A DNA stretch of 64,000 nt from Leucobacter sp. G161. Its GTDB lineage: Bacteria; Actinomycetota; Actinomycetes; Actinomycetales; Microbacteriaceae. The first letter of the stretch is position 1. The number at the start of each line of letters is the position of its first letter. Position numbers and translations under genes: made by a program. Below are positions 1 to 11,025 of the stretch, piece after piece. Below the pieces are notes generated by a model. It was not told the DNA's origin, did not search any database, and worked only from the letters and a program-made list of their open reading frames with translations. The stretch covers positions 50,751 through 114,750 of the forward strand of contig NZ_LOHP01000014.1 in the NCBI RefSeq assembly GCF_001482305.1. The letters run 5' to 3'.

Positions 1-53
1 GTTGTAAGTGCGCCAAGTAACGCACCGCGCTTTCTGCGCTCAGTGATTCCCAT
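1..53 (-). CDS. N-terminus of an exported protein, probably a haem/iron ABC substrate-binding protein (partial)
   Basis: An ATG at 53-51 opens a frame that runs off the left edge. The visible residues are MGITERRKRGALLGALTT, a charged stretch followed by the start of a hydrophobic one, as in a signal peptide. An AAGGAG Shine-Dalgarno lies 9 bases upstream of the ATG, which fixes the start. A DtxR/IdeR-like box lies about 60 bases upstream. The gene follows two HtaA genes on the same strand. In corynebacteria the htaA genes are linked to hmuTUV, so HmuT is the best guess, but the 17 codons seen here cannot prove it. Confidence 0.55.
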   Translation of the reverse strand, partial: MGITERRKRGALLGALT

Positions 54-114
54 GCGTACGTGCTCCTTGTCGAGTACAGAGATGTGAGAGCACCGAGACG
101 CGCCCTCATCGGAT

Positions 115-133
115 CAAGGTAAGGCAACCCTTA
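115..133 (-). promoter_or_regulatory. DtxR/IdeR-like iron box
   Basis: The 19-mer CAAGGTAAGGCAACCCTTA matches the known DtxR/IdeR consensus TTAGGTTAGGCTAACCTAA at 13 of 19 positions, including the AGGT, AGGC and CCT blocks. It sits upstream of the minus-strand start at 53, so iron repression of that gene is inferred. Confidence 0.6.
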
Positions 134-150
134 ACTGGACCCCACGTATC

Positions 151-179
151 AGTTTGACCACAATCGTCAGATGATGCAA
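151..179 (-). promoter_or_regulatory. Copy 1 of a 29-bp element shared by both haem-locus promoters
   Basis: This stretch matches 5316-5344 at 23 of 29 positions. Both copies end in ATGATGCAA or ACGATGCAA (plus strand) and both contain a GTCNGA-type core. Each lies 17-18 bases beyond its iron box on the promoter-distal side, where an activator would bind. The binding protein is unknown; a haem-responsive response regulator would fit. Confidence 0.5.
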
Positions 180-257
180 CCCCCGCTGTTAATTTTTGGA
201 GCATCTCTTGCCGCCCGCCCGTCCCTGCGGGTGCTCGTTCCGGCGCAGCACACACAA

Positions 258-289
258 AACCGGCCGGGTGGTAAGCCACCCGGCCGGTT
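258..289 (-). terminator. Intrinsic terminator after the HtaA genes
   Basis: A perfect 14-bp stem (258-271 with 276-289) closes a four-base loop. On the minus strand it is followed by TTTTGTGTGTG. It lies just past the stop at 312 and should end the HtaA transcript before the next iron-regulated unit. Confidence 0.85.
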
Positions 290-311
290 CAAGCATTCCT
301 ATCGCGGAGCG

Positions 312-1199
312 TTACTCAGGCGTTCCTTGTCCCTCGTCATCAGCCCCGCCCTCATCGCCGTTCGGCTTCTTACCGCGCCCGGCGAGCAGCATTCCACCCG
401 TGACGCCGATGGCTATGAGTGCGACTCCACCGATCACGATCGGCAGCCACGGAATCTCTGGCCCCGCGGCTTCCGGAACTGGTGCTGGTTCCGGGGCGGG
501 GGTGACTTCGGGAGCGGGATCGGGAGCATCGGTTGCCGGCCCAGAGGCCCCGAGCTGGCAGCCCGACACCGCAATCGTCACAGCCAGCGGATCAAGGTTG
601 CTACCTGCGACGTAGTCGCCATAGTCACCATTGAGCGCTTTGGCCCCTTCAGCGGTGAGCAGCACGGGCGCATTCTCGACTGCGAAGCCATCGCCCGTGG
701 TTGCCCCAGCGAGGTCGACCTTGCCCATCGGAATACGCTCGAACGAGAGTTCACCGCCCTCGACGTCGGTCGAGGCCACTCCAACGACCAGCTGAGCTGA
801 CTGCGGGCCGGTGAAGACTACCTCTGGGTTCTGCAGATCGAGCTTCATGAGCCCGCCGTGCCCGGTGAAGTGCACGTCTCCGGTGAAGGTGACTGAGCCG
901 GATTCGAGATCCGCACCGAATTCGCCTGTGCCATTCTTCCAACTGAAAGCGGGCGTCTCGTAGCTCGCACCATTTTCCATCGTCCACTCGCCGTTCGCGA
1001 TGCTTCCGCTGATGTAGTTACGGAACCGCTCGAGCACGCCCCAGCGGAGCTCAGCTGAGGTAACCGTGCACACTGCGGCGTCACCGTCTGCGGCCTCGGT
1101 CGAGGCGGCCGAGGGGCTGGCGGGCCCAAATAGCAGGCCTGCCGCCAGCCCTGCGGCAACGGCCGCCGTCGCTCCTCGGCGCACGATCCTTCGATTCAC
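312..1199 (-). CDS. HtaA-domain cell-surface haem-binding protein
   Basis: This 295-residue protein has a signal peptide ending near SAAS. One HtaA domain spans roughly residues 50-150 (LRWGVLERFRNYISG; later FTGHGGLMKL and VFTGPQSAQL). A Pro/Glu/Ala linker follows, then one transmembrane helix near residues 243-265 and a polar tail. HtaA domains bind haem in corynebacteria. The start is GTG at 1199, because AAGGAG lies 6 bases before it; upstream ATG and GTG codons lack such a site, and the most distal one would overlap the preceding gene. It lies 25 bases after the larger HtaA gene, so the two form one operon. A membrane-tethered haem relay is inferred from the layout. Confidence 0.85.
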   Translation of the reverse strand: MNRRIVRRGATAAVAAGLAAGLLFGPASPSAASTEAADGDAAVCTVTSAELRWGVLERFRNYISGSIANGEWTMENGASYETPAFSWKNGTGEFGADLESGSVTFTGDVHFTGHGGLMKLDLQNPEVVFTGPQSAQLVVGVASTDVEGGELSFERIPMGKVDLAGATTGDGFAVENAPVLLTAEGAKALNGDYGDYVAGSNLDPLAVTIAVSGCQLGASGPATDAPDPAPEVTPAPEPAPVPEAAGPEIPWLPIVIGGVALIAIGVTGGMLLAGRGKKPNGDEGGADDEGQGTPE

Positions 1200-1224
1200 A
1201 AACGTCTCCTTGTCGCGCATTCGG

Positions 1225-4200
1225 CTAGCGGGTACTGCTGGTATCGACCGTAGCATTTGCCGAGTTCCTGCGTTGGTTCACAACCAGGGCTCCCATAGCA
1301 CCCGCAAGGGCGATCAGCGCGCCTGCGCCGACCCACCACATCCAGACGGGACCACTCGTCGGATCCGCGATCGCTGCCGCCGCCTGCTGCGGTTGTGCGC
1401 TCGCTTCAACAGTGCCCTGTTCGATGACTGGCTTGGCCTTCTTCTTGGTCTTCTCGACCACCTTGATGACCGCTCCAGCATCCGTACTGCCCTGCAGTGT
1501 GATGGTGTGCTCGCCCGGCTCGAGATCCTCAGGAAGTGTGCCGATCCAGCGCACCTCACCGAAGGAGTTCGCGCCCGCCTTGTCGTCGAGGACGATCGGA
1601 TCGGAGTAGAGCACCACGAGGATGTCCCGCTCGTCAACCTCAAAGCCGGGCGCAGCGAACTCGATCTCGCCGCCGGGAACCAGCTCGTCCGCGGGAGTGA
1701 TCACCCGGATACCGGTCGTGGCCGGCGGGGTTGCTGCCGCCACTCGAGCGGCCTTCTGCTCGGTCTGCGTGGTCGACCCGAACTGCGCGCTACTCGGAGC
1801 GCCCACCGTGAAACTCAGCGGGTCCACGGCGAACGATCCACCGCCCGAGGCGCCGCCGCCAGTATTGCCGCCGCCGCTGATGGAACCGTTCACCGGCACA
1901 CCGCTCCAGGTCACTTCACCGCCGGCGCCGACCGTCTTTGAGGCCGCTCCAAGGTTCAGGCCGAAGCTGCGGCCTCCCGCGCTGATCGTGCCGCTGGTGG
2001 GACCCGTGATGGTGATCACGGGGTTCGCGAAGGTCTCGGTCAGCAGACCCTTGTGGCCGGTGAAGGTGACCACGCCAGAGAACTGCACGCTACCGGTCTG
2101 CGCCTTGGCGTTCCACGATCCGCCGTCAGCCTGCGGGAACATGTACGCTCCCCCGCTGCTGCCAACGCCGCTCGTCGAGATCGCGCCCTTCGCGATGCGC
2201 CCGGTCACGTAGCCCTTGAACCCAGAGGAAATGCCCCACGAGAGCGAACCAGCCTGCTGCGAGCTCGAGGTGCCAACCGGCTTCGGCTGCGGCTTCGGCT
2301 TGGGCTTCACAACCGGCTTGGTCGGCGGCACGGGAGTGGTGGTACCACCGTCCTTGCCTGCTCCCACCGTGAAGCTGACATCGTCGAACCTCTCGCCTGC
2401 CGGGTAGTTCTGGAACGCAAGCACTGACTCCGCCCGGAGCTTCGCGGTCGCCTTCTTCCAGGTCACCTCGCCGTTCTTCCCGGTGGTCTTCGTCGCCTTC
2501 GACAGGTCGATGTCGACGAGCGGCTGTACCTTGCCGTTGACCTTTGCAGTCATCACTGCACTCTTGGGACCGGTGATCTTGATCTTCGGGTCAAGGATCG
2601 ACAGTTGAAGCGCTCCCTCGTGTGCTTCGAAGCTCACCCCGCCGCCATACGGCACTGTGCCAGCCTGGCTCTCCGGGTTCCAGTCTCCGCCCTTGATCTG
2701 TGGGAAGACGAAGGTGTTGCCCGACCGCGATGCGGCGCCCAGCACCTGCACCTTGCCACCGGCAATGTTCTCGATGTAGTTCACGAACCGACCGAAAATG
2801 CCCCACTGCAGGTCGCCATCACCTGGCGTGACAACGACGCCACCAAACACGGCGTCCCACTGTGCCGATGTCACGGCGAGGTCGGCCTGGCCGAGGTAAC
2901 GCGAGTCGTTCAGCAGCCCGTGAGCGAGCCACGAGACCGCCACATATTCCTTGGAACGGTCAAGCTTCGCCGCGGGGACTTTGAGCTCCCGGGTCACTTT
3001 CCCGTCTTTGATAAACATCTTGTACGCGAAGTCCTCTGCGGCACCCGCATCGGCGCTCGAGCTGTACTCCTTCACGCGGTCCTTCTCGATGATACCGACG
3101 TAGACGCCCTGATCATCTTTGCCAGTGTCGGGAACGTCCGCTGCAGCACGCAGCACGATGTTCTCGATCGTCGCGGAGACACGCAGTCCCTCAGCAGACG
3201 CGTCGGTTACCGACGCAGTCACCTTCGGTAGCTGACCGAAGACGGCGTCCCACTGCGCAGGTGTCACCGCCAGGTTGGCCTGGCCGAGGTAACGGGAGTC
3301 AATCATCATGCCGTGAGCGAGCCACGAAACAGCGACGTACTCCTTGGTGCGGTCCAACTTTTCCGCGGGAACGCTGATGTCGCGCGTCACCTTTCCGTCC
3401 TTGATGAACATCTTGTAGGCGAAGTCTTGCGCTGCACCCGCTGCTGCGTCCGTCGCGTACTCGTTGACGCGATCCTTCTCGATGATTCCGACGTAGACGC
3501 CCTGATCATCCTTGCCGGTGTCGGGAACATCGGCCGCCGCACGAAGCACGATGTTCTCGATCGTCGCGGAGACACGCAGTCCCTCTGCCGATGCCGCAGT
3601 GACTGTCGCTGAAATGCTGGGCTTCGGGCCGAAGACGGCGTCCCACTGCGCCGGCGTCACCGCGAGGTCAGCCTGACCGAGGTAGCGCGAGTCGTTCAAC
3701 AGGCCGTGCGCGCGCCATGAGACAGCGACGTACTCCTTCGAACGGTCCAGCTTGGCTGCGGAAACCTTAATGTCCCGAGTAACCTTGCCGTCCTTGATAA
3801 ACATCTTGTACGCGAAGTCCTCGGCGGCTCCGGCATCGGCGCTCGAACCATACTCCTTCACGCGATCCTTCTCGATGATTCCGACGTACACGCCCTGATC
3901 ATCCTTGCCAGTGTCGGGAACGTCCGCCGCTGCACGCAGCACGATGTTCTCGATCGTCGCAGAAACGCGGAGACCCTCAGCAGATGCGTCGGTCACCGAC
4001 GCCGACACGCGAGCCTGCGATGCACCGAACACTGCGTCCCACTGTGCCGGAGTCACCGCGAGGTCAGCCTGCCCGAGGAAGCGATCATCGTCGAGGAAGC
4101 CATGTGCACGCCACATGACAGCCACGTACTCAGTGCCGCGCTGAAGGTCAGCGGCAGGAATCTCAATCGTGCGTGCAACCTTGCCGCCACGGATTGCGGC

Positions 4201-5205
4201 CGCCGGGATGAAGTCCTCGAAGACACCAGCGGATGCATCGGTCTTGTAGTTCTCAACGAGCTTCTTGTCGATGATCCCGATGTAGGCTCCGCCGTCCGGC
4301 CGTCCGCTCGGAGTCGCGTCGCCGGCGCGCATGACGATCTCGTCCGCAGCGACAGCAACTGTCAGCCCTGTCTTCGAAGCTGCCGATACCGAGGCGGAAA
4401 CCTTCGCCTTCGGGGATTCGGGAGTGGTCGTTGGCTTGTCGACCACTGCGACAACTGCCTCCGCGGAAACCGAACCGTTGAATACAGCCGGATCGGCGGG
4501 AGCAAAGGAAGCAGTGAAGCTCTGGTTGCCCACCGTGAGTGCCGGAGTGACGAGCGATGCGCCGCCAGCGGTGACCACCTGCGGCTCCCCCAGCTGGCTG
4601 CCGTTTGCGGCGAAAGTGACCGTTCCGGCGGCGTCCGCGGGCGCGACGCTCGCATTGAGAGTGACCGTCGCACCGACCTCGACCGACGCCGCGGAAGCGC
4701 TCAGAGTGGTGCTCGTGCCCGTCGGCTCGACGACCGGCTGCGCAACGGTAATGCGTGAGAACGAATCCATCGTCCGATCTCTGCCCGAGAGCTGGTGGGC
4801 AGCAGACGTTGCCACGTGGTAGTTCACCGAGGGATCCAGCGTGTTTGCCGGAATCTTGACGGTCGTCGTGAAGCTGCCGGATGCCATCGCACGGGCGGGA
4901 ACGTAAGCCTGGTCCAGCCAGCCCTCGCTCACCAACGGCCCGCCGCCCTGCCAGACACTCTCGGGCCCGACGAGCACGTACGCACCAAGCGCGGCCCCGT
5001 CGCCAACGAATCCGGTTCCCGTGACCGTGAGCACGTTCTCCACCGAGGGGTCGAGATTCTCGGCAGGGGACACCGTGATCGAGGGGCCATCGGCTGCATG
5101 AGCGGCGGGGACAACCAGCAGTCCGCTCAGTGCAACCAGCAGAGACGTGATGATGGCCAGCGCCCTGGCGCCAATGGGCCCGGACTTCTTGGCAAGGGTA
5201 CTCAC
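1225..5205 (-). CDS. Large multi-domain HtaA surface protein
   Basis: This is a 1326-residue exported protein. In order: a signal peptide (cleavage near HAADG), an N-terminal Ig-like region, an Ig-like Big_3-type domain, four tandem repeats of about 131 residues (about 267-788), and two HtaA domains (about 797-950, LQWGIFGRF; about 985-1138, LSWGISSGF). A further domain near 1160-1240, a linker, one transmembrane helix near 1285-1310 and a short tail follow. The start is GTG at 5205, with GAGGAG 9 bases upstream; the upstream ATG has no such site. An IdeR-like box and the 29-bp shared element lie upstream. HtaA domains bind haem, so capture of host or environmental haem is the likely role. 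The repeats resemble no family I can name. Confidence 0.85.
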   Translation of the reverse strand: MSTLAKKSGPIGARALAIITSLLVALSGLLVVPAAHAADGPSITVSPAENLDPSVENVLTVTGTGFVGDGAALGAYVLVGPESVWQGGGPLVSEGWLDQAYVPARAMASGSFTTTVKIPANTLDPSVNYHVATSAAHQLSGRDRTMDSFSRITVAQPVVEPTGTSTTLSASAASVEVGATVTLNASVAPADAAGTVTFAANGSQLGEPQVVTAGGASLVTPALTVGNQSFTASFAPADPAVFNGSVSAEAVVAVVDKPTTTPESPKAKVSASVSAASKTGLTVAVAADEIVMRAGDATPSGRPDGGAYIGIIDKKLVENYKTDASAGVFEDFIPAAAIRGGKVARTIEIPAADLQRGTEYVAVMWRAHGFLDDDRFLGQADLAVTPAQWDAVFGASQARVSASVTDASAEGLRVSATIENIVLRAAADVPDTGKDDQGVYVGIIEKDRVKEYGSSADAGAAEDFAYKMFIKDGKVTRDIKVSAAKLDRSKEYVAVSWRAHGLLNDSRYLGQADLAVTPAQWDAVFGPKPSISATVTAASAEGLRVSATIENIVLRAAADVPDTGKDDQGVYVGIIEKDRVNEYATDAAAGAAQDFAYKMFIKDGKVTRDISVPAEKLDRTKEYVAVSWLAHGMMIDSRYLGQANLAVTPAQWDAVFGQLPKVTASVTDASAEGLRVSATIENIVLRAAADVPDTGKDDQGVYVGIIEKDRVKEYSSSADAGAAEDFAYKMFIKDGKVTRELKVPAAKLDRSKEYVAVSWLAHGLLNDSRYLGQADLAVTSAQWDAVFGGVVVTPGDGDLQWGIFGRFVNYIENIAGGKVQVLGAASRSGNTFVFPQIKGGDWNPESQAGTVPYGGGVSFEAHEGALQLSILDPKIKITGPKSAVMTAKVNGKVQPLVDIDLSKATKTTGKNGEVTWKKATAKLRAESVLAFQNYPAGERFDDVSFTVGAGKDGGTTTPVPPTKPVVKPKPKPQPKPVGTSSSQQAGSLSWGISSGFKGYVTGRIAKGAISTSGVGSSGGAYMFPQADGGSWNAKAQTGSVQFSGVVTFTGHKGLLTETFANPVITITGPTSGTISAGGRSFGLNLGAASKTVGAGGEVTWSGVPVNGSISGGGNTGGGASGGGSFAVDPLSFTVGAPSSAQFGSTTQTEQKAARVAAATPPATTGIRVITPADELVPGGEIEFAAPGFEVDERDILVVLYSDPIVLDDKAGANSFGEVRWIGTLPEDLEPGEHTITLQGSTDAGAVIKVVEKTKKKAKPVIEQGTVEASAQPQQAAAAIADPTSGPVWMWWVGAGALIALAGAMGALVVNQRRNSANATVDTSSTR
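2840..4405 (-). repeat. Four tandem 131-residue repeats within the large HtaA protein
   Basis: Each unit contains VSATIENIVLRA (or a variant), GVYVGIIEKD, F.KDGKVTRD, EYVAVSW.AHG and LAVTPAQWDAVFG. The DNA periods are 393, 393 and 396 bp, measured from the conserved GGCGTCCCAC word at 2851, 3244 and 3637 and its variant near 4033. The last three units are almost identical. The first (4010-4405) is clearly diverged, so recent duplication from an older copy is likely. Confidence 0.9.
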
Positions 5206-5278
5206 TACGAGTTTCTCCTCATAAATATTTGTGCCTAATTTGGCGCCTGGATGACACAGCTTTGACTTCACATCGGAC

Positions 5279-5297
5279 CGGAGTAAGGCTTACCTCA
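5279..5297 (-). promoter_or_regulatory. DtxR/IdeR-like iron box for the HtaA operon
   Basis: On the minus strand it reads TGAGGTAAGCCTTACTCCG, with the palindromic core AGGTAAGCCTTACT. It lies 73 bases before the GTG at 5205. A TTGAAT sequence 16 bases upstream of its TAAGCC could be the -35, so repressor binding would block polymerase. Confidence 0.65.
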
Positions 5298-5315
5298 CTC
5301 CATACACAATTCAAT

Positions 5316-5344
5316 AGTCTGACGAATATCGTCTGACGATGCAA
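5316..5344 (-). promoter_or_regulatory. Copy 2 of the 29-bp element shared by both haem-locus promoters
   Basis: On the minus strand it contains the direct repeat CGTCAGAC twice, 14 bases apart, plus the TTGCATCGTC end that the copy at 151-179 also has in similar form. Twenty-three of 29 bases match. Two spaced half-sites suggest a dimeric activator, upstream of the iron box. Confidence 0.5.
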
Positions 5345-5440
5345 GCCGCAGGTCTGACCTGTGAGTCAGCTTCGAGGAAATCAGGTCCATTCAGCCCCTT
5401 TGCGTATGCTTGGAAGACGCGTTTTTCTACGGAGGTCACC

Positions 5441-5863
5441 ATGTCTGCAATCGGCGAAGGCAACTACCCGTTCCAGCTCAGCGAGAGCGAGTGGCGTGAG
5501 CGTCTCACCCCTGACGAGTACGCAATCCTGCGGGAAGCAGCGACCGAACGCGCGGGCACCGGCGAGCTCTTGGGGCAGTGGGGCGACGGGCTCTACTCGT
5601 GCCGTGGCTGCGGCGCAGAACTGTTTCAGAGCGGCACCAAGTTCGAGTCGCACTGCGGCTGGCCCAGCTTTTACGACAGCATCAATCCCGACGCGGTCGA
5701 GCTCCTCGAGGACACGACGCTCGGGCAGGTCCGCACAGAGGTGCGTTGCGCCAACTGCGGGTCGCACCTCGGACACGTGTTCCCCGACGGCTTCGGCACC
5801 CCAACCGGGAACCGGTTCTGCATGAACTCGCTCGCACTCGGCTTCGACGGCCCGGGAGCGTAA
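5441..5863 (+). CDS. msrB: Peptide-methionine (R)-S-oxide reductase MsrB
   Basis: This 140-residue protein is of usual MsrB length. It reduces the R form of methionine sulfoxide in proteins. CRGCG and CANCG are the two zinc CxxC pairs. ESHCGWPSF is the family signature, and RFCMNS carries the catalytic cysteine. GGAGG at 5431 precedes the ATG; the longer frame from 5339 has no such site. It ends 6 bases from the convergent transporter gene. Confidence 0.95.
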   Translation: MSAIGEGNYPFQLSESEWRERLTPDEYAILREAATERAGTGELLGQWGDGLYSCRGCGAELFQSGTKFESHCGWPSFYDSINPDAVELLEDTTLGQVRTEVRCANCGSHLGHVFPDGFGTPTGNRFCMNSLALGFDGPGA

Positions 5864-5869
5864 CGAACG

Positions 5870-6811
5870 CTAGCCGCGCTTCAGCGGCTTGCTCGGGAAG
5901 GCTGCAGTCACCACGGCGACGAGGGCGATGGCTGTTCCTGCGACGAGCGCAGGAGTGAGCCCACCGGCCAGCGGAAAGCCGATCTCAAACGCGACTGCGG
6001 CGACGAGCTGGCCAGCAACATTCGACATGCTCAGCAGCAGCACACCCGCGCGGCGCACGAGCACCGATGCGACCGCGATAAAGATCACCCCGATAACGCC
6101 GCCCCCGTAGAGCCAGAACTGCGTCGGCCACCCCGACGGCCAGCCGCTCACGAGCACCGAGACAGCGGCAGCAGCGACGAGCAGCACCGCTCCGACAAGG
6201 AAGTTCATAAAGGTCGCTGTCACCGCGCTCTCGGCTGCGGCGCGCACCAACCCATTGACCATGGACTGCGCTGCCACTCCGACGCCAACGAAGACCGGAA
6301 CGAGCACGAGCAGCACGAGTCCGCCGTCGAAGCTCGCTGCGACGGTCACGCCGACGGCGACAATCGCGAGACCCGCCCCGACCAGTCGTGTGGGCGACGC
6401 ATAGATGCGGCCGCTCGGGCCGAGGCCCAGTCTGTCGAGGATGAGCCCGCCTGATACCTGCCCGGCAACGATGCCGACCGTGAACAACGCGACGCCGGTG
6501 ATCGGCGCGATAAGCCCCTGGTTGAGCACAAAGAGCGCTCCCCCTACCCCGCCGAACATCGCCCAGACGGGGAGCTTGCCGGCGGCAACCTGGGTCCGCA
6601 TGAGAGCGAGGCCGCGTCGCCCGCGTCTCGAGACCAACAGGGCAAGGCACATGACGATGAGCCCACCGCTGAACGCAATCGCGGCGGCAACGAACCCGTT
6701 TCCGATTTCTTTCGAAAGCCCTCCCGTGACGCGGGACTGCAGGGCTACGAGAACGCCCGCCAGACCAGATCCAACCAGGGCTGCCGCGAGCTGTACTTTG
6801 GGGTGCGCCAT
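5870..6811 (-). CDS. DMT-superfamily transporter, YdcZ (DUF606) type
   Basis: This 313-residue membrane protein has about ten hydrophobic helices in two similar halves of five. The first half carries the DUF606-like pattern GGVGGALFVLNQG, then AGQVSGGLILDRLG. The start MAHPKVQ at 6811 is chosen because the 42 residues before it are polar and not conserved. The substrate is unknown. No regulatory signal is obvious. Confidence 0.8.
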   Translation of the reverse strand: MAHPKVQLAAALVGSGLAGVLVALQSRVTGGLSKEIGNGFVAAAIAFSGGLIVMCLALLVSRRGRRGLALMRTQVAAGKLPVWAMFGGVGGALFVLNQGLIAPITGVALFTVGIVAGQVSGGLILDRLGLGPSGRIYASPTRLVGAGLAIVAVGVTVAASFDGGLVLLVLVPVFVGVGVAAQSMVNGLVRAAAESAVTATFMNFLVGAVLLVAAAAVSVLVSGWPSGWPTQFWLYGGGVIGVIFIAVASVLVRRAGVLLLSMSNVAGQLVAAVAFEIGFPLAGGLTPALVAGTAIALVAVVTAAFPSKPLKRG

Positions 6812-6879
6812 TAGGCCCACTATAGCTGCTGCGCACCGCACCGTCGCGCCTGGGACCGCACCGTGCGTCCCCGCACACG

Positions 6880-6909
6880 ACGAAGGCCCCGCGTGTGCGG
6901 GGCCTTCGT
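6880..6909. terminator. GC-rich hairpin between tRNA-Thr and the transporter
   Basis: A perfect 13-bp stem (ACGAAGGCCCCGC) with a GTGT loop. There is no T run on either side, so it is a weak or factor-assisted terminator. It probably ends the tRNA-Thr transcript. Confidence 0.55.
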
Positions 6910-6968
6910 GGGCTTGCGCGGCATCACGCCGCAGCACTCCCAGGAGAAGAACACAGCGTGTTCTTCAT

Positions 6969-7044
6969 TGGAGCCCCCTATCGGACTCGAACCGATCACC
7001 TGCAGTTTACAAGGCTGCTGCTCTACCAGATGAGCTAAGGAGGC
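6969..7044 (-). tRNA. tRNA-Thr (anticodon TGT)
   Basis: This is a 76-nt cloverleaf with encoded CCA. The acceptor is GCCTCCT with AGGGGGC, the T-loop is GGTTCGAGTCC and the anticodon loop is CTTGTAA. The discriminator U is normal for Thr. The anticodon stem GCAGC/ACTGC has a C-A mismatch at its loop-closing pair. Confidence 0.93.
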
Positions 7045-7089
7045 ACTGGGGCGGCCGAAGCCGCCCCTCCGATCTTAGTCGGATTTTTG

Positions 7090-8043
7090 TTAGTCCGTTG
7101 CCGACTCGGCGGCACCGGCCTGTTCAATCTCACCCTTGATCTTCAGCATGAAGGTCTCGAGCGAGCCATCGCGGGCTTCGTTCCACTGCTGGCCGTTCAC
7201 GAGCACAAGCGGGGTCGAGACGAGACGCTGCGGGCCGCCCTCGGGCTGGAGCTCGGTTGCGCTCTGCGGCATCAGCAGACGCTGGCCCTCAGCGAGGCCG
7301 GAAATGCCCTCGCTGGCCTTCGTGTAGTTCTCGGTGAAGAACGCACTGAAGGGGCGATCCTGGATGCAGCTCTTGAGCTCCTTCGTGGGCTCGGCGCCTG
7401 CCGCCTCAGCCTGCTTCAGCAGCTCCTTGTCGTCGAGACCAGGGGTACCCTCGCCGGGCTGTACCTCGGGGCTGAGCAGTGCCTTGTGCAGCTCGAACGC
7501 GGCGTCGGGCTGCTGCTCGACGACGCAGCCAAATGCGTTTGCCGCGCGTGTGGAGTACTTGGTGCCGAGCGATTGACCGTCGAGGAAGTTGATCGGGTAG
7601 ATCGCGAGGTTCGCGTCACCCGAGCCAACGTAGTTCTCGAGCATGACGCCGTTCTGCGCCTCGAAGTTGCCACAGGCCGGGCACATGTAGTCGACGTAGA
7701 CCGCGATGTCGAGCGGGAGCTCGTCGCGGTTCGTCTTCGGCGCCACGCGCTTCTCAGTCGGGTCAGCGAGCGCCTTCGAAGGAACGACCTTGAGGTCCTT
7801 CGTGAAGACCACTGCGCCGGAGTTCATGTTCGCGGGCCCGGGGCCCGCAGGCTTGAGCGACTGGGTCAGCACGAGGCCGACGATTGCGAGAACCGCTACG
7901 ACGCCGAGAACGACCCCACCCTGAATGTATAGGCGGCGACGCTTCTCGCGTTTCTTCTCTGCCTCACGAGCCAGGCGTGCCTGTTCGCGCGCTTGCGCAC
8001 GGCGCTCGTTCTTCGACAGTCGCGACGTGGTGTCATTCGACAT
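7090..8043 (-). CDS. Membrane-anchored DsbA-family thiol oxidoreductase
   Basis: This 317-residue protein has a charged, coiled N-terminus (about 1-38, rich in R/E/A), one transmembrane helix (about 40-62) and an extracytoplasmic thioredoxin-like domain. The active site is CPAC in VDYMCPACGNFE. A later Cys pair (FGCVVEQ, KSCIQD) may also form a disulfide. GGAGG lies just upstream of the ATG at 8043; the longer frame to 8280 overlaps secA and is not conserved-looking. Forming or isomerising disulfides in exported proteins is inferred from the family. It lies 67 bases after secA on the same strand, so co-transcription with the export motor is possible. Confidence 0.85.
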   Translation of the reverse strand: MSNDTTSRLSKNERRAQAREQARLAREAEKKREKRRRLYIQGGVVLGVVAVLAIVGLVLTQSLKPAGPGPANMNSGAVVFTKDLKVVPSKALADPTEKRVAPKTNRDELPLDIAVYVDYMCPACGNFEAQNGVMLENYVGSGDANLAIYPINFLDGQSLGTKYSTRAANAFGCVVEQQPDAAFELHKALLSPEVQPGEGTPGLDDKELLKQAEAAGAEPTKELKSCIQDRPFSAFFTENYTKASEGISGLAEGQRLLMPQSATELQPEGGPQRLVSTPLVLVNGQQWNEARDGSLETFMLKIKGEIEQAGAAESATD

Positions 8044-8110
8044 AGTTAGGTTTCCTCCTGAGACACACCGGGTTCGGCGAGGGTTTGCTTGCGGCGCTAT
8101 CGCGCGTCCG

Positions 8111-10867
<2,757 letters not shown>

Positions 10868-10990
10868 GTTGTGTCTCCTGTACGGTAGTGCGCGATGAGC
10901 TGCGGAGCAGAGGCATCGTCGTTGCCTAATTGTGACAACTCCTCAGCTTAGCAACGGCTGTGAGCATTGCGCTGGGAATTCCTTCCTTAA

Positions 10991-11019
10991 TTTGAATGAT
11001 TCAAAATAAGGGCTACAAT
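10991..11019 (+). promoter_or_regulatory. fur-katA promoter with an embedded Fur-family 7-1-7 operator
   Basis: The -35 is TTGAAT (10992-10997), the spacer is 16 bases and the -10 is TACAAT (11014-11019). The perfect palindrome TTTGAATGATTCAAA (10991-11005) covers the -35. Its 7-1-7 form is the classical Fur/PerR/Zur layout. Autorepression by the adjacent Fur-family protein is inferred. Confidence 0.8.
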
Positions 11020-11025
11020 GGAGGC

